The notes below the pieces were generated by a model. The model was given only the letters and a program-made list of their open reading frames with translations. It had not been told where the DNA came from and did no database searches. This document shows positions 25,137-34,503 of a stretch of DNA of 64,000 nt, in pieces. A program made the position numbers and the translations under genes. The stretch spans positions 11,570 through 75,569 of the forward strand of contig CAJUHP010000016.1 in assembly GCA_910586125.1 (NCBI GenBank), written 5' to 3'. Source of the stretch: an uncultured Lachnospiraceae bacterium (GTDB taxonomy: Bacteria > Bacillota > Clostridia > Lachnospirales > Lachnospiraceae). Numbering within the stretch: the first letter of the stretch is position 1; each line of letters opens with the position of its first letter.

Positions 25137-25289
25137 ATGTCACGATTCCTTCCTCCTCCTCGGAGAAAACCGAAGCGGATCTTCGCTCGGTCATGGGGCT
25201 TTGTACCATACACAGAAAAAGCAAAAGCGAATGAAATAAATAACACAAAAGTTTTTCCAAAATGTGGAGGGATTGTTCAAAAGTTTTTG

Positions 25290-25318
25290 TTGAAATTTGC
25301 TAAATCCTATGATATACT
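25290..25318 (+). promoter_or_regulatory. Promoter of the beta-glucoside operon
   Basis: TTGAAA (25290-25295), a 17-bp spacer and TATACT (25313-25318), just upstream of the antiterminator target and terminator. Confidence 0.75.
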
Positions 25319-25329
25319 AACATCATTAA

Positions 25330-25362
25330 GGATGGTGATCACACACAGATGTGAGCTTAACC
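25330..25362 (+). promoter_or_regulatory. RAT site (LicT/BglG RNA-binding antiterminator), first copy
   Basis: The leader begins GGATGGTGATCACACACAG and ends GAGCTTAACC, matching the layout of LicT/BglG antiterminator targets (GGAT at the start, ACC at the end). It lies directly before the terminator hairpin at 25367-25393, so bound LicT would prevent termination ahead of its own gene. Confidence 0.65.
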
Positions 25363-25366
25363 TGTT

Positions 25367-25410
25367 TGCCTATACCGGACTGCGGTATAGGCAGATGGGT
25401 TTTTGTTTTT
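25367..25410 (+). terminator. Conditional terminator in the licT leader
   Basis: TGCCTATACCG (25367-25377) and CGGTATAGGCA (25383-25393) form a perfect 11-bp stem with a 5-nt loop, followed by a T-rich tract (25400-25410). It is the attenuator relieved by LicT. Confidence 0.85.
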
Positions 25411-25427
25411 GTGGGGGTTGTGAATTT

Positions 25428-26285
25428 ATGAAGATACAAAGAATACTGACCAACAATGCGATAATCATCTTGAACGAAAAGGGTGCCGAGCAGATTGTCT
25501 GCGGCAAGGGCATAGCCTTTAAAAAAAGAATCGGGGATGAAATTGACGGACGCTTCATCGACAAAACCTTTATGCTGATGCCCGACAGCAAGCTGCAAAA
25601 ACAACTGGAGCAGTTGCTGGCTGATATTCCTCTGGAATATATCGAATTGACCTATGATATTGTCAAAATGGCACGCTTAGCGATGAACGTCACGTTAAGC
25701 GACAGCCTGGTGATCTCCCTGGCCGACCATCTCTATGAAACGGTTCGGCGTTTTCGGGAGGGGGTCAATATCTCCAATGGACTTGCCTGGGAAATCCGCC
25801 GCTTTTATGAGCGAGAATATGAGGTGGGCCTGTTGGCTCTGGATATGGTGGAGAAAAAACTGGATTTACAGCTTCCAAAGGACGAGGCCGCCTATATCGC
25901 AATGCATATCGTAAACGCGGAAACAGATAATTCCACCATGGAGGAGACTTTCCGGCAGACACGTCTTATCGGGGACATCACCCGTGTTGTGCGGATGTTT
26001 TTTGGTATTGACTTCGATGAAAGCTCCGGCTATTACTATCGTTTTATTACGCATCTGAATTATTTTGTTCGCCGTATCTTGCGGGGAGAACAGTATACGG
26101 ACAACTCAAACCAGGAGCTAAACGACATTATTTTTGAAAAATATCAAAAGGCATATCAGTGTGCCGATAGAATCGGAGATTTTGTGGCAGAAAAACTGAA
26201 TTATCGTATTTCGGATGAAGAAAAAATGTATATCACGATACACATTCAACTGGTGGTAAGCAAGGCAAGCAGAAAAGAGAAATAG
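25428..26285 (+). CDS. licT: LicT/BglG-family transcriptional antiterminator
   Basis: A 285-residue antiterminator. The RNA-binding domain begins MKIQRILTNNAIIILNEKG; two PTS regulation domains follow with their phosphorylatable histidines visible in DHLYETV, AMHIVNAE, ITHLNYF and TIHIQLV. BglP would phosphorylate and silence it when no beta-glucoside is present. The frame is open back to 25137, but the family N-terminus and a G-rich ribosome site place the ATG at 25428, downstream of the leader terminator. Confidence 0.92.
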   Translation: MKIQRILTNNAIIILNEKGAEQIVCGKGIAFKKRIGDEIDGRFIDKTFMLMPDSKLQKQLEQLLADIPLEYIELTYDIVKMARLAMNVTLSDSLVISLADHLYETVRRFREGVNISNGLAWEIRRFYEREYEVGLLALDMVEKKLDLQLPKDEAAYIAMHIVNAETDNSTMEETFRQTRLIGDITRVVRMFFGIDFDESSGYYYRFITHLNYFVRRILRGEQYTDNSNQELNDIIFEKYQKAYQCADRIGDFVAEKLNYRISDEEKMYITIHIQLVVSKASRKEK

Positions 26286-26365
26286 AGCAGGCGGAAAAGA
26301 AAAAGGGGGGAAGGAGGAAGTTTTCATCAGCAGACAGTCTTTTCGGCTTTCTCTACAAATAAAGG

Positions 26366-26392
26366 GGATGGTGACATTAGGTTGGCTTGACC
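26366..26392 (+). promoter_or_regulatory. Second RAT-like site ahead of bglP
   Basis: GGATGGTGACATTAGG followed by GGCTTGACC repeats the opening GGATGGTGA and the closing GCTT-ACC pattern of the first site. No clear terminator hairpin follows before bglP, so its role is less certain. Confidence 0.45.
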
Positions 26393-26434
26393 TTCTCGCT
26401 TTAAACAAATCATTTGAAAGATGGAGGATTTTTT

Positions 26435-28288
26435 ATGGGTAAGTACACAGACCTAGCCGCGGCGATTATTAAAAATGTCGGCGGCAAAGAAAATGTAAAT
26501 GACTTGAGACATTGCGTAACCCGGCTCCGCTTTTATCTGGCGGATGAGTCCAAAGCAAACGACGACGTGCTGAAAAATATGGACGGTGTTATAAGCGTCG
26601 TCAAAGCGATGGGAGAGTACATGGTGGTCATCGGGGAGCATGTGGCGGATGTCTATGACGAGGTTTGCCTGCAGTTGGGACGACAGACCGAAAAAGGCGG
26701 CGGGGTGGCTGCGGCCGAGCAGCCGCAGAAAAAGAAGAACCTTTTGGACCGGGCTCTGGGTGTGATCCGGGCCGGTATGGGACCCACACTGAACCTTATG
26801 TGTGCCTGCGGTATTATTAAGGGAATAACCGTGGTGGCTGCTATGCTGGGCCTGCCCGCCGATTCTGGTATCTATATGATGCTGAACGCGGCCGGCGACT
26901 GTATCTTCTATTCTCTTCCGCTGGTACTCGGCTTTAATGTGGCGAAAAAAAGCGGCATCGATCCCTTTTTTGGCCTGCTTTTGGGCGCGGCAATGACTTA
27001 CCCTACCATTCAGGGTGTGGATTTAAATTTCTTTGGATATACGGTAAATGCAACCTATACCTCCACGTTCCTGCCTGTATTGTTTGGCCTGATGTTTTCC
27101 ATCCCGCTCTATAAATGGCTGGATGCGCACATTCACAAACTGCTGAAGGGATTCTTAACTCCCCTGATTACGCTGCTCATCGCCTTTCCTTTGACCTTTA
27201 TCCTTATTGGGCCGTTGGCGCAGGTGGTAGCTTCCGGTATCAATATTGCCATAAACTTCATTTTCAACTTGTCTCCTCTTGTCGGCGGCCTGGTAGTCGG
27301 CGCTCTGTGGCAGGTTCTGGTTATGTTCGGCGTGCATGGCCAGTTAGTCGCGTTTGCCTTCTATGACCTGCTCGCGGGCAATCCCAGCGCTCTTCTGGCT
27401 GCCACGCAGCTTGTGAGCTTCGCGGTATGCGGCACGCTGCTGGCCGTCACAATCCGTTCCAAATCCGAGCAGTTGAAATCCGTCAGCGGTTCCTCTCTGG
27501 TTTCCGCCATCTTTGGTATAACAGAGCCGGCTATGTACGGCGTCATCATACCCAGAAAGCAGATTTTTGTGGCTACCTGTATCGGCGGCGGCGCTTCCGG
27601 TTTGCTTGTTGGTATGTTTGGTTTGAAAATGTACACGTATGCCGGCATGGGAATTATTGGTCTGCTGGGATATCTGAATCCGACAGGACCAAATAATATC
27701 CTCGGCCTTGCCCTGGGGGTTGTCGCGCCTTTTGTGGTAGCGTTTCTGATATCCATGGCCGTATTTAAAGATGATGATACAACACCCTCTGGAGGAACGA
27801 AGGTTCTTGCAGCTAAGAGAGAAAATAAGGCAAAAGCGATCACAATTCAGGCGCCGGCAGACGGTACAGTCCGTTCCATGACCTCTTCCAGCGACGAGGT
27901 ATTCGCCTCCGAAACACTGGGAAAAGGCTGCCTCATCCTGCCGGATAACGGCAAGGTATACGCGCCGGTAAACGGCACGGTCTGCTCTCTGTTTCCGACC
28001 AAGCATGCAATCGGTCTGATCAGTGAGGACGGCGTGGAGATTTTGCTGCACATCGGCATTAATACCGTGTCCCTGGAGGGAAAATATTTTGAAGAGAAGG
28101 TAAAACAGGGAGATTCGGTCAAGGCCGGGCAACTGCTGCTCTCGTTTGACAAAGATGCCATCGAAAAGGAGGGCTACTCCACGGAAATTCCTGTGGTTAT
28201 TACCAACTATAAAGAATATCGGGATGTGGTGGAGCTGGATCATGAGCATCACGCGCATGGGGACGACATTGTAAAGATCATTCAATAA
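26435..28288 (+). CDS. bglP: Beta-glucoside-specific PTS permease, EIIBCA
   Basis: A 617-residue three-domain PTS transporter that imports and phosphorylates beta-glucosides. EIIB is N-terminal with active C27 (LRHCVTRLRF); EIIC spans about 100-450 with roughly ten helices; EIIA is C-terminal with active H539 (ILLHIGINTV). The ATG at 26435 follows GATGGAGGATTTTTT; an upstream in-frame ATG at 26414 is less likely. BglA follows after 19 bp. Confidence 0.93.
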   Translation: MGKYTDLAAAIIKNVGGKENVNDLRHCVTRLRFYLADESKANDDVLKNMDGVISVVKAMGEYMVVIGEHVADVYDEVCLQLGRQTEKGGGVAAAEQPQKKKNLLDRALGVIRAGMGPTLNLMCACGIIKGITVVAAMLGLPADSGIYMMLNAAGDCIFYSLPLVLGFNVAKKSGIDPFFGLLLGAAMTYPTIQGVDLNFFGYTVNATYTSTFLPVLFGLMFSIPLYKWLDAHIHKLLKGFLTPLITLLIAFPLTFILIGPLAQVVASGINIAINFIFNLSPLVGGLVVGALWQVLVMFGVHGQLVAFAFYDLLAGNPSALLAATQLVSFAVCGTLLAVTIRSKSEQLKSVSGSSLVSAIFGITEPAMYGVIIPRKQIFVATCIGGGASGLLVGMFGLKMYTYAGMGIIGLLGYLNPTGPNNILGLALGVVAPFVVAFLISMAVFKDDDTTPSGGTKVLAAKRENKAKAITIQAPADGTVRSMTSSSDEVFASETLGKGCLILPDNGKVYAPVNGTVCSLFPTKHAIGLISEDGVEILLHIGINTVSLEGKYFEEKVKQGDSVKAGQLLLSFDKDAIEKEGYSTEIPVVITNYKEYRDVVELDHEHHAHGDDIVKIIQ

Positions 28289-28307
28289 GATAAGAAAGGA
28301 GAATCTT

Positions 28308-29786
28308 ATGAGCAAATTTCCTGAAAATTTTTTCTGGGGCGGCGCCACCGCTGCCAATCAGTACGAAGGCGGCTGGAACGAGGGGGGCCGCGGGCCGGCT
28401 ATGACCGATGTCACCACGGGCGCGACCAAGGAGACGCCCCGCTGTGTAACATATGTCATGCCAGACGGTACGACCGGCGTGTGCAGGCAGATGAGCGGCA
28501 AAAAGAAGCCGAAAGAAGCCCGCTATGCCGTTCTGGACGGGTACTATTATCCGAATCATATCGGAACGGATTTTTACCATCGCTATAAAGAGGATATCGC
28601 ATTATTTGCCGAAATGGGCTTTAAGATGTTCCGCATGTCGATCTCCTGGTCGCGGATTTATCCGAAGGGAATCGAGGAAGAGCCGAATCCCGAAGGGCTT
28701 GCCTTCTACCGCGATGTGTTCACCGAGCTGCGCAAGCACCAGATCGAGCCTTTGGTGACGATCTGCCATTACGATACCCCTCTGTACATCGAGGAAGAAC
28801 TGGGCGACTGGCACAATCCGGATATCATTGAACTGTACGAGAAATACTGCCGTACAATTTTTGAGGAATACAAGGATTTGGTGAAATACTGGCTGACCTT
28901 CAATGAAATCAACCATGCCATAATGCTTGGATCTTTTGTTTCAAATATGCCCAAGGATCTCCTTGGCTCCGGCTATGTCAAGCTGCACAACCAGATGGTT
29001 GCATCGGCCAGGGTCGTAAAATATGCCCATGAGAACTATCCTCAGTTTAAAATGGGCTGCATGATCGCGGGCATGGTTTCGTATCCGCTGACCTGCGATC
29101 CGAAGGATATATTGGCCACGCAGGATAGAATGCGGAATTATTTCTACTATCCCAGCGATGTAATGGTGCGCGGCTATTATCCTTCCTATGCAAAAAAGAT
29201 CTGGGACAGCTATGATCTGGATGCAGCCTTCTTTGAAAAAGATGCACAGATTTTGCGGGAAGGCCATGTGGATTTCTACAGCTACAGCTATTATATGACA
29301 AGCTGCCATACCACCCATACCGATGCGCCCAAGGATGGCGCGGGCAACCTTTCGATCGGGTACTCCAATCAGTATCTGAATTATTCCGAGTGGGGCTGGG
29401 CTCTGGACCCCGATGGTCTGCGCTATAGCCTCAACGAACTGTGGGATCGCTATCAGGTGCCGATTATGATTGTGGAAAATGGTCTGGGGGCTCTGGATCA
29501 TCTGGAGCAGGACGGCTCCGTCCACGATCCGTATCGTATTGATTATATGAGGAGCCATATTGAAGCCATGGCCCAGGCCATAAAGGACGGCGTAGACGTG
29601 ATCGCCTACACGCCCTGGGGCTGCATTGACTTGGTCAGCGCTTCCACCGGCGAGATGCGCAAGCGCTACGGAATGATTTATGTAGATATGGATGATGAGG
29701 GCAAGGGTTCGCTCGACCGGTATCGAAAGGATTCCTTCTACTGGTATAAGAAGTGCATTGCGTCCAACGGAGAAGATTTGAAGTAA
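28308..29786 (+). CDS. bglA: 6-phospho-beta-glucosidase, GH1
   Basis: A 492-residue glycoside hydrolase family 1 enzyme that splits the phosphorylated beta-glucosides delivered by BglP. The N-terminal FFWGGATAANQYEG signature is intact, as are the acid/base E200 (TFNEIN) and nucleophile E390 (IVENGLG). Length is normal. The ATG follows AGAAAGGAGAATCTT. It ends the licT-bglP-bglA operon at a strong terminator. Confidence 0.95.
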   Translation: MSKFPENFFWGGATAANQYEGGWNEGGRGPAMTDVTTGATKETPRCVTYVMPDGTTGVCRQMSGKKKPKEARYAVLDGYYYPNHIGTDFYHRYKEDIALFAEMGFKMFRMSISWSRIYPKGIEEEPNPEGLAFYRDVFTELRKHQIEPLVTICHYDTPLYIEEELGDWHNPDIIELYEKYCRTIFEEYKDLVKYWLTFNEINHAIMLGSFVSNMPKDLLGSGYVKLHNQMVASARVVKYAHENYPQFKMGCMIAGMVSYPLTCDPKDILATQDRMRNYFYYPSDVMVRGYYPSYAKKIWDSYDLDAAFFEKDAQILREGHVDFYSYSYYMTSCHTTHTDAPKDGAGNLSIGYSNQYLNYSEWGWALDPDGLRYSLNELWDRYQVPIMIVENGLGALDHLEQDGSVHDPYRIDYMRSHIEAMAQAIKDGVDVIAYTPWGCIDLVSASTGEMRKRYGMIYVDMDDEGKGSLDRYRKDSFYWYKKCIASNGEDLK

Positions 29787-29816
29787 AACGGTCATACCAT
29801 TCCCAATCCCTGCATA

Positions 29817-29842
29817 GGGGGCTGCTGCGGCAGCCCCCTTTC
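29817..29842 (+). terminator. Terminator of the beta-glucoside operon
   Basis: GGGGGCTGC (29817-29825) pairs with GCAGCCCCC (29830-29838) over a 4-nt loop, followed by TTT. It lies between bglA and the convergent exporter gene. Confidence 0.8.
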
Positions 29843-29881
29843 TGCGGTAAAACCTGCCCCATTCATCCAGAATCGTCTTCT

Positions 29882-31753
29882 CTACTTATAATACTGCGCC
29901 TGAGCAGTCCACATTTCATAGTACTTTCCGCTCTTGTCTTTCAGAAGCTCCTCATGGCTTCCCCTCTGTATCAGCCGGCCCTCATGGAACACGGCGATAT
30001 CCTGACAGAAGCGGCAGGAGGAAAGACGGTGGGAGATGTAAACCGCTGTTTTTCCGCCGGCTATGGCGTCAAAGCCGGAATAGATTTCATATTCTGCCAA
30101 CGGGTCCAGGCTGGCTGTCGGTTCATCCAACAGAACGAAGGGAGCATTTTTGTAGAGCGCTCTGGCCAGGGCAATCTTCTGTGCCTCGCCGCCGGAGATC
30201 TCCACACCGTCGTCGTCGATATCCTGATACAAACAGGTATCAAGGCCGTTCGGCAGCCGGAGAAGCATGTCTTCCAGGCCGGCCTGACGCAGCGCGTCCT
30301 CAGCCTTTTTTCTGTCAACTTCAAGGGCGGTGGCTACGTTCTGCCCCAGGGGCAGAGACAGCAGCTTAAAGTCCTGGAACACGACGGAAAACAGATCCAG
30401 ATATTCGTCCCGTTTGAATTTGCGGATATCCACGCCATTCAGAAGAATTTCTCCCTCCTGCGGATCGTACAGGCGGCATAAAAGTTTGATCATGGTCGTC
30501 TTTCCGGAACCGTTCATCCCCACGATGGCCAGCCGTTCCCCGATGCGCAGCTTCAGAGAAAAATCCTTCAAAGCATATTTTTCGGTCCCCGGATAGCGAA
30601 AAGAAACATGGCAGAATTCGATTTCATACCGGTTGTCCTGGCGCTTTTCAATCGGAAGTTTTCCCTTATACATTTCATCGCTCACAGCGAGCATTTCTCT
30701 GGTGATGGCCTCACGGCGGCCGGTCAGGGACAGATCGTCATACTGCATGGCGATATGCTGAAAACCGGTCAAAAATCCGGTGAGGGAACCAGCAAATTTG
30801 ATTACGTTCCCGATGGAAAACGCGCCGCAGATCGCAAAGCCTGCGGAGAGCAGATATCCGGTCAGGCTCATCAATCCCTGCGTGGCGCCCTGTAATCCTC
30901 CGAGTTTTCCGCTTATTTTTTCCAGAACGCCGATCCAGGGAAGCTCCTCTTCGCGTTCGCGCACGGCATCTATGGTGTATTTTTTCATCAGGTCGTAGCC
31001 GTCGTAGAGATGAATCTCTTTGATAAAATGATAATTGCCGCTCACAATACTGCTGACCCAATACCAGGAAAAAGAACAGTATTTCTGGAGAACCTCTTTC
31101 GGATATTCCCTTAAAAGATTCTGGAGGTATGCCAGATTGGCCCTGGCGATGGCGGCTGTCAGCACATACAAAACGGCAACCAGAGCGGCAAATCCCAGGT
31201 ACATAGCAGGGCTTTGAGACAGAACAATCGTTTTTAGAATCGGAAAGGCCACGATGCCCGAGCAGAGCAGCGTACAGATTCCGTGTACCATAGCGTCCGA
31301 TTTCCAGAAGAGATCACTGATGCCGCCTCCCCAGTTATGGGCTTTGTCGATGCGATCCGTGATCTCTTTTACATAGGGACTGTCAATCAGAGAGTAGTCC
31401 ATGCTCTGAAATTTAGCGGACAAATCCCCGTCATAGACCAGCGTGATATGTTCGCGCTTCGGCTTTACAAACTCATTCCACAAAAAGGCGGAGACCAGGG
31501 AGATCAGAGAGGGCACGGCGAGCAGCAGCAACAGAGGAGCCAGGATCTCCTCCCTGGGAGCCCGGCTATAGAGCCGTTCGAGAATCTCCGCCGAAAGCAC
31601 CATGCCGAGGGCGCTTCCCGCAGCGTCTAGAAAAAGCCGCAGGGTGTTAACCGCAAAATAAGCCGGATCGATTTTATGCACATGGGACAGAAGGTCTCTT
31701 ATATTCTGGAAGCTTTTTTGAAACGGAATTTTACTGGTCAAATCATCCGACAT
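29882..31753 (-). CDS. ABC exporter half-transporter, second subunit (right cassette)
   Basis: A 623-residue fused permease-ATPase. Membrane domain about 35-330, nucleotide domain with GMNGSGKTT, ISGGEAQKIALARA, FVLLDEPTASLD and ISHRLSSCRFC. The start at 31753 has GAGG 9 bp ahead; the frame extends further up to 31801. It overlaps the preceding gene by 11 bp. It is the closest relative in the window of the left-cassette protein at 23268-25136. Confidence 0.88.
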   Translation of the reverse strand: MSDDLTSKIPFQKSFQNIRDLLSHVHKIDPAYFAVNTLRLFLDAAGSALGMVLSAEILERLYSRAPREEILAPLLLLLAVPSLISLVSAFLWNEFVKPKREHITLVYDGDLSAKFQSMDYSLIDSPYVKEITDRIDKAHNWGGGISDLFWKSDAMVHGICTLLCSGIVAFPILKTIVLSQSPAMYLGFAALVAVLYVLTAAIARANLAYLQNLLREYPKEVLQKYCSFSWYWVSSIVSGNYHFIKEIHLYDGYDLMKKYTIDAVREREEELPWIGVLEKISGKLGGLQGATQGLMSLTGYLLSAGFAICGAFSIGNVIKFAGSLTGFLTGFQHIAMQYDDLSLTGRREAITREMLAVSDEMYKGKLPIEKRQDNRYEIEFCHVSFRYPGTEKYALKDFSLKLRIGERLAIVGMNGSGKTTMIKLLCRLYDPQEGEILLNGVDIRKFKRDEYLDLFSVVFQDFKLLSLPLGQNVATALEVDRKKAEDALRQAGLEDMLLRLPNGLDTCLYQDIDDDGVEISGGEAQKIALARALYKNAPFVLLDEPTASLDPLAEYEIYSGFDAIAGGKTAVYISHRLSSCRFCQDIAVFHEGRLIQRGSHEELLKDKSGKYYEMWTAQAQYYK

Positions 31754-33575
31754 CGCCTGCATCCTCGCTTTCTTCTTTATAGTAATGGGACTGGACTTCA
31801 AACATATGGGCGTAACTTCCCCCGAGAGCCATGAGCTGTTCGTGGGTTCCCTCTTCTTTGATTTTTCCGTTTTCCAGAAACAGAATGCGATCCGAAAAAC
31901 GGGTGCTGGCCAGACGATGAGAGATAAAGAGGGAAGTGCGCTCTCTGGCCAGCTTTACATATTCCTGATAAATCTCGCTCTCCGCGATGGGGTCCAAAGC
32001 GGAGGTCGGCTCATCCAGAATAAGAATATTTCCGTTTTTGTAGAGCGCTCTGGCCAGAAGGAATTTCTGCGCCTGCCCCCCGGACAGCTCTATGCCGTCC
32101 TCAAAGGCGATGCGTGTCATATAGGAGTTTTCGTCGATTTGTTTTTCTCGGAAGATTTTCTCCAGTCCGGCATCCTTCAGCGCATTCCAGACCTGTTCGT
32201 AATCGGTATTTTCGGCTCTCTGAAAAGAGATGTTTGTCCCCATCGGGTAGGGGAAAATAGCCGCGTCCTGAAAGACGACAGAAAACAGGCGGTACAGTGT
32301 GCTTCCCTGCAGGTCGGAGAGATCCACGCCGTTAATCAGAATGCTTCCCGCGTCCGGCCGGTACAGACCGCACAGCAGCTTGACAAGCGTTGTCTTGCCG
32401 GCGCCATTGACTCCCAAAAGAGCGATTTTCTCGCCGGGCTGTATCACCAGATTAAAATGATCGTAGATCTTCTTTTCTCCATAGGAAAAACTGACGTCCC
32501 GAAACTCAATCCGGGCAGGCTGGCGGTAGAGCGCATCGGGCGCGGGGGATTCTTCACCGATCTCCGGCAGATCCATATGGGCGCGGACGCAGGAGGCGTC
32601 CGCATTGGCCAGCTTCAGAGAAGAGTAGGTATCCACGATACCAGTGATAAAACTGGAAAAACCTGTGATCGCGCCAAAGTATACCAGAAAGCTGGCGGGG
32701 GTGATGTGCCCCTGTAAGCAGGAAGCGATCAGATATCCGTAGGCCAGGCCGTTGCGCAGGACATTTAACAGAAGCTGAAGAAAATCTGTAAAAAAGATCC
32801 GGCGGTTATTTTTCTTTTCCAGGCGAAGGCGTTTTTGAAAAATTTGGCCGCGAAAATCAAGAAGCCAGCGATTCATGGCAAAAACACGTACGTCCTTGGC
32901 CAGCGTTTTGTCGGAGAATGCATTTAGCAGGTACTGGATCTCACGGTCAGACTGGGCGAATTCCTGGCGAAAGGCTAATTGCCACTGGTTACGGATGTGC
33001 AGGATTGCGTAGTTTATAACCGAAAGAAGCAGCAGCAGAGCGATCAGCCAGGGATGCAGCAAAGCAAGCACAGTGGAATACAGAAAAAAACAGGCTATGT
33101 TTACGATCAGATCTCTGGGGCAGGCAAGCATCCGGTAGCTGACAGCCGTATCGCCGCCGCCTAAGCTTTGATAGGCTCTTCGGGTTATGTTTTTCTGTTC
33201 ATCGTACTCCACGTATTGGTAAAGGCATTTCATCTGCTTTAAGACAGCCTCATTGAGAAGAATGGTTCGGAAAAAATTTTCGCAGAAGTACATTCTGCTC
33301 TGAACCTGCTGCACCAGAGACTGACACAAGAGAATGGAAAAACCGGCGAGCGCGATCACAGCCATCCCTGGAATCCATTCGCCTTTTTCCACCATGGAAA
33401 GTACGAGGCCGGGCATCAGAATCCCCGAGACGGGGAGCAGAATCCGACCCAGCACGGATACCAGATGGTAGAAGGCCAGCCGGGGATATTCCCGGTAGGC
33501 GTGTCGGTGGAAATAGAATACATTGGAGAGAATGGAGTAGGAGGGCATTGTCTGGCATGGTTTGGCTTGTTTCAT
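31743..33575 (-). CDS. ABC exporter half-transporter, first subunit (right cassette)
   Basis: A 610-residue fused permease-ATPase, partner of the following gene. Membrane domain about 25-320, nucleotide domain with GVNGAGKTT, LSGGQAQKFLLARA, LILDEPTSALD and ISHRLAST, and a VQSHYY tail like the first subunit of the left cassette. AAGGAG lies about 15 bp before the ATG, a long spacing, so the exact start is uncertain. A terminator separates it from the kinase gene upstream. Confidence 0.87.
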   Translation of the reverse strand: MKQAKPCQTMPSYSILSNVFYFHRHAYREYPRLAFYHLVSVLGRILLPVSGILMPGLVLSMVEKGEWIPGMAVIALAGFSILLCQSLVQQVQSRMYFCENFFRTILLNEAVLKQMKCLYQYVEYDEQKNITRRAYQSLGGGDTAVSYRMLACPRDLIVNIACFFLYSTVLALLHPWLIALLLLLSVINYAILHIRNQWQLAFRQEFAQSDREIQYLLNAFSDKTLAKDVRVFAMNRWLLDFRGQIFQKRLRLEKKNNRRIFFTDFLQLLLNVLRNGLAYGYLIASCLQGHITPASFLVYFGAITGFSSFITGIVDTYSSLKLANADASCVRAHMDLPEIGEESPAPDALYRQPARIEFRDVSFSYGEKKIYDHFNLVIQPGEKIALLGVNGAGKTTLVKLLCGLYRPDAGSILINGVDLSDLQGSTLYRLFSVVFQDAAIFPYPMGTNISFQRAENTDYEQVWNALKDAGLEKIFREKQIDENSYMTRIAFEDGIELSGGQAQKFLLARALYKNGNILILDEPTSALDPIAESEIYQEYVKLARERTSLFISHRLASTRFSDRILFLENGKIKEEGTHEQLMALGGSYAHMFEVQSHYYKEESEDAGDVG

Positions 33576-33620
33576 TGTTGGTTATGTTGGCTCCTTTCCA
33601 GATAAAATTCCCGGCGGCAC

Positions 33621-33647
33621 GGCGGCTGTCCGGGCTTTCCAGCCGCC
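33621..33647 (-). repeat. Leader hairpin ahead of the right exporter genes
   Basis: GGCGGCTG (33621-33628) is perfectly complementary to CAGCCGCC (33640-33647). It lies in the untranslated leader of the exporter transcript, 46 bp before the ATG, without a T-run. It may be a regulatory fold. Confidence 0.5.
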
Positions 33648-33673
33648 TGTACAGAAAGTGTACCACAAACGGC

Positions 33674-33704
33674 AAAAAAAGAACCGTTTCTGCACGAACG
33701 GTTC
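33674..33704 (-). terminator. Terminator after the right kinase gene
   Basis: GAACCGTT (33681-33688) pairs with AACGGTTC (33697-33704). Seven A residues (33674-33680) give a U-run on the minus-strand transcript, and a T-run on the other side makes it bidirectional. As in the left cassette, it isolates the kinase from the exporter. Confidence 0.85.
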
Positions 33705-33742
33705 TTTTTTTGCATGAATGACAGCTCCCCTGTCAGGGAGCG

Positions 33743-34477
33743 TTACAGCGGCAGCAGAATTTCCGTGGCGAAGACGTCGCCCTCATCCTGCCGGTTCAGA
33801 CAGCCGTTATATTTTTTGACTACCTTATCGATCCGCCACAGGCCATAGCCGTGACCGCTGTCTGGCTTGGTGGAAAGATAATTTCCCTGATGGCGCCGGT
33901 AAATACCGCCGGCGGAATTCATGACATAAATATAAAGGTTATCCTTGGCCCTGGTGATATACAGGCGGACAAAGCGGTCGTTTGGCGGTACATTCAGACA
34001 GGCCTCCATGGCGTTGTCCAGCAGATTCCCGATCAAAACGCTCAGATCCACATCGGAGAGCGTGAGGTTTGCCGGAACCAAAGCATCGGCATGAACGCGG
34101 ATCTCCCGGTTTTTCATGATGGAAAGCTTACTGCCTAAAATCGCGTCCAGCATGGCGTTGCCGGTCTTTTGGGAAACGTCGATGGTGTTGTAATCCTGCG
34201 TCAGTTCCCGGATATAACGGGCGAGCTGGACGGTCTGTTCCAGCTCCAGATAGGCCAGCATGGTCTGTAAGTGGTTCTTGAAGTCATGCCGCCAGCCTCG
34301 GGTCTGGCGGTACATGTTTTCCACTTCTTCACAGTGTTTTCTTGTCAGATCATCCTGGTATCGTGCGATCTGCCTTTCCACGAGGCGGTGAATATACAGG
34401 CGGATGCCCGCAGTCAGACCAGCAGCGAGAACAGCGGCGGCAATCAAATATGGATAATACGTTCCAATCTCCCACAT
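33743..34477 (-). CDS. GHKL sensor histidine kinase (right cassette)
   Basis: A 244-residue kinase. One membrane helix near the N-terminus (about 8-27) is followed by a coiled linker, the histidine motif WRHDFKNHLQ, the N-box NLLDNAMEA and a glycine box GHGYGL. The short sensor region suggests it depends on a partner such as the exporter. The ATG at 34477 is chosen as it gives the family start; a longer frame overlaps the regulator. It lies 26 bp after the regulator stop. Confidence 0.87.
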   Translation of the reverse strand: MWEIGTYYPYLIAAAVLAAGLTAGIRLYIHRLVERQIARYQDDLTRKHCEEVENMYRQTRGWRHDFKNHLQTMLAYLELEQTVQLARYIRELTQDYNTIDVSQKTGNAMLDAILGSKLSIMKNREIRVHADALVPANLTLSDVDLSVLIGNLLDNAMEACLNVPPNDRFVRLYITRAKDNLYIYVMNSAGGIYRRHQGNYLSTKPDSGHGYGLWRIDKVVKKYNGCLNRQDEGDVFATEILLPL

Positions 34478-34503
34478 ATCAAAGGCGTATCTTCCTTTAC
34501 AGT

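Noticed and set aside
25137..25427. In-frame extension of licT upstream, beginning at an ATG directly after the exporter stop
   Set aside because: It runs through the promoter, RAT site and terminator, has no family similarity, and the known LicT N-terminus starts at 25428.
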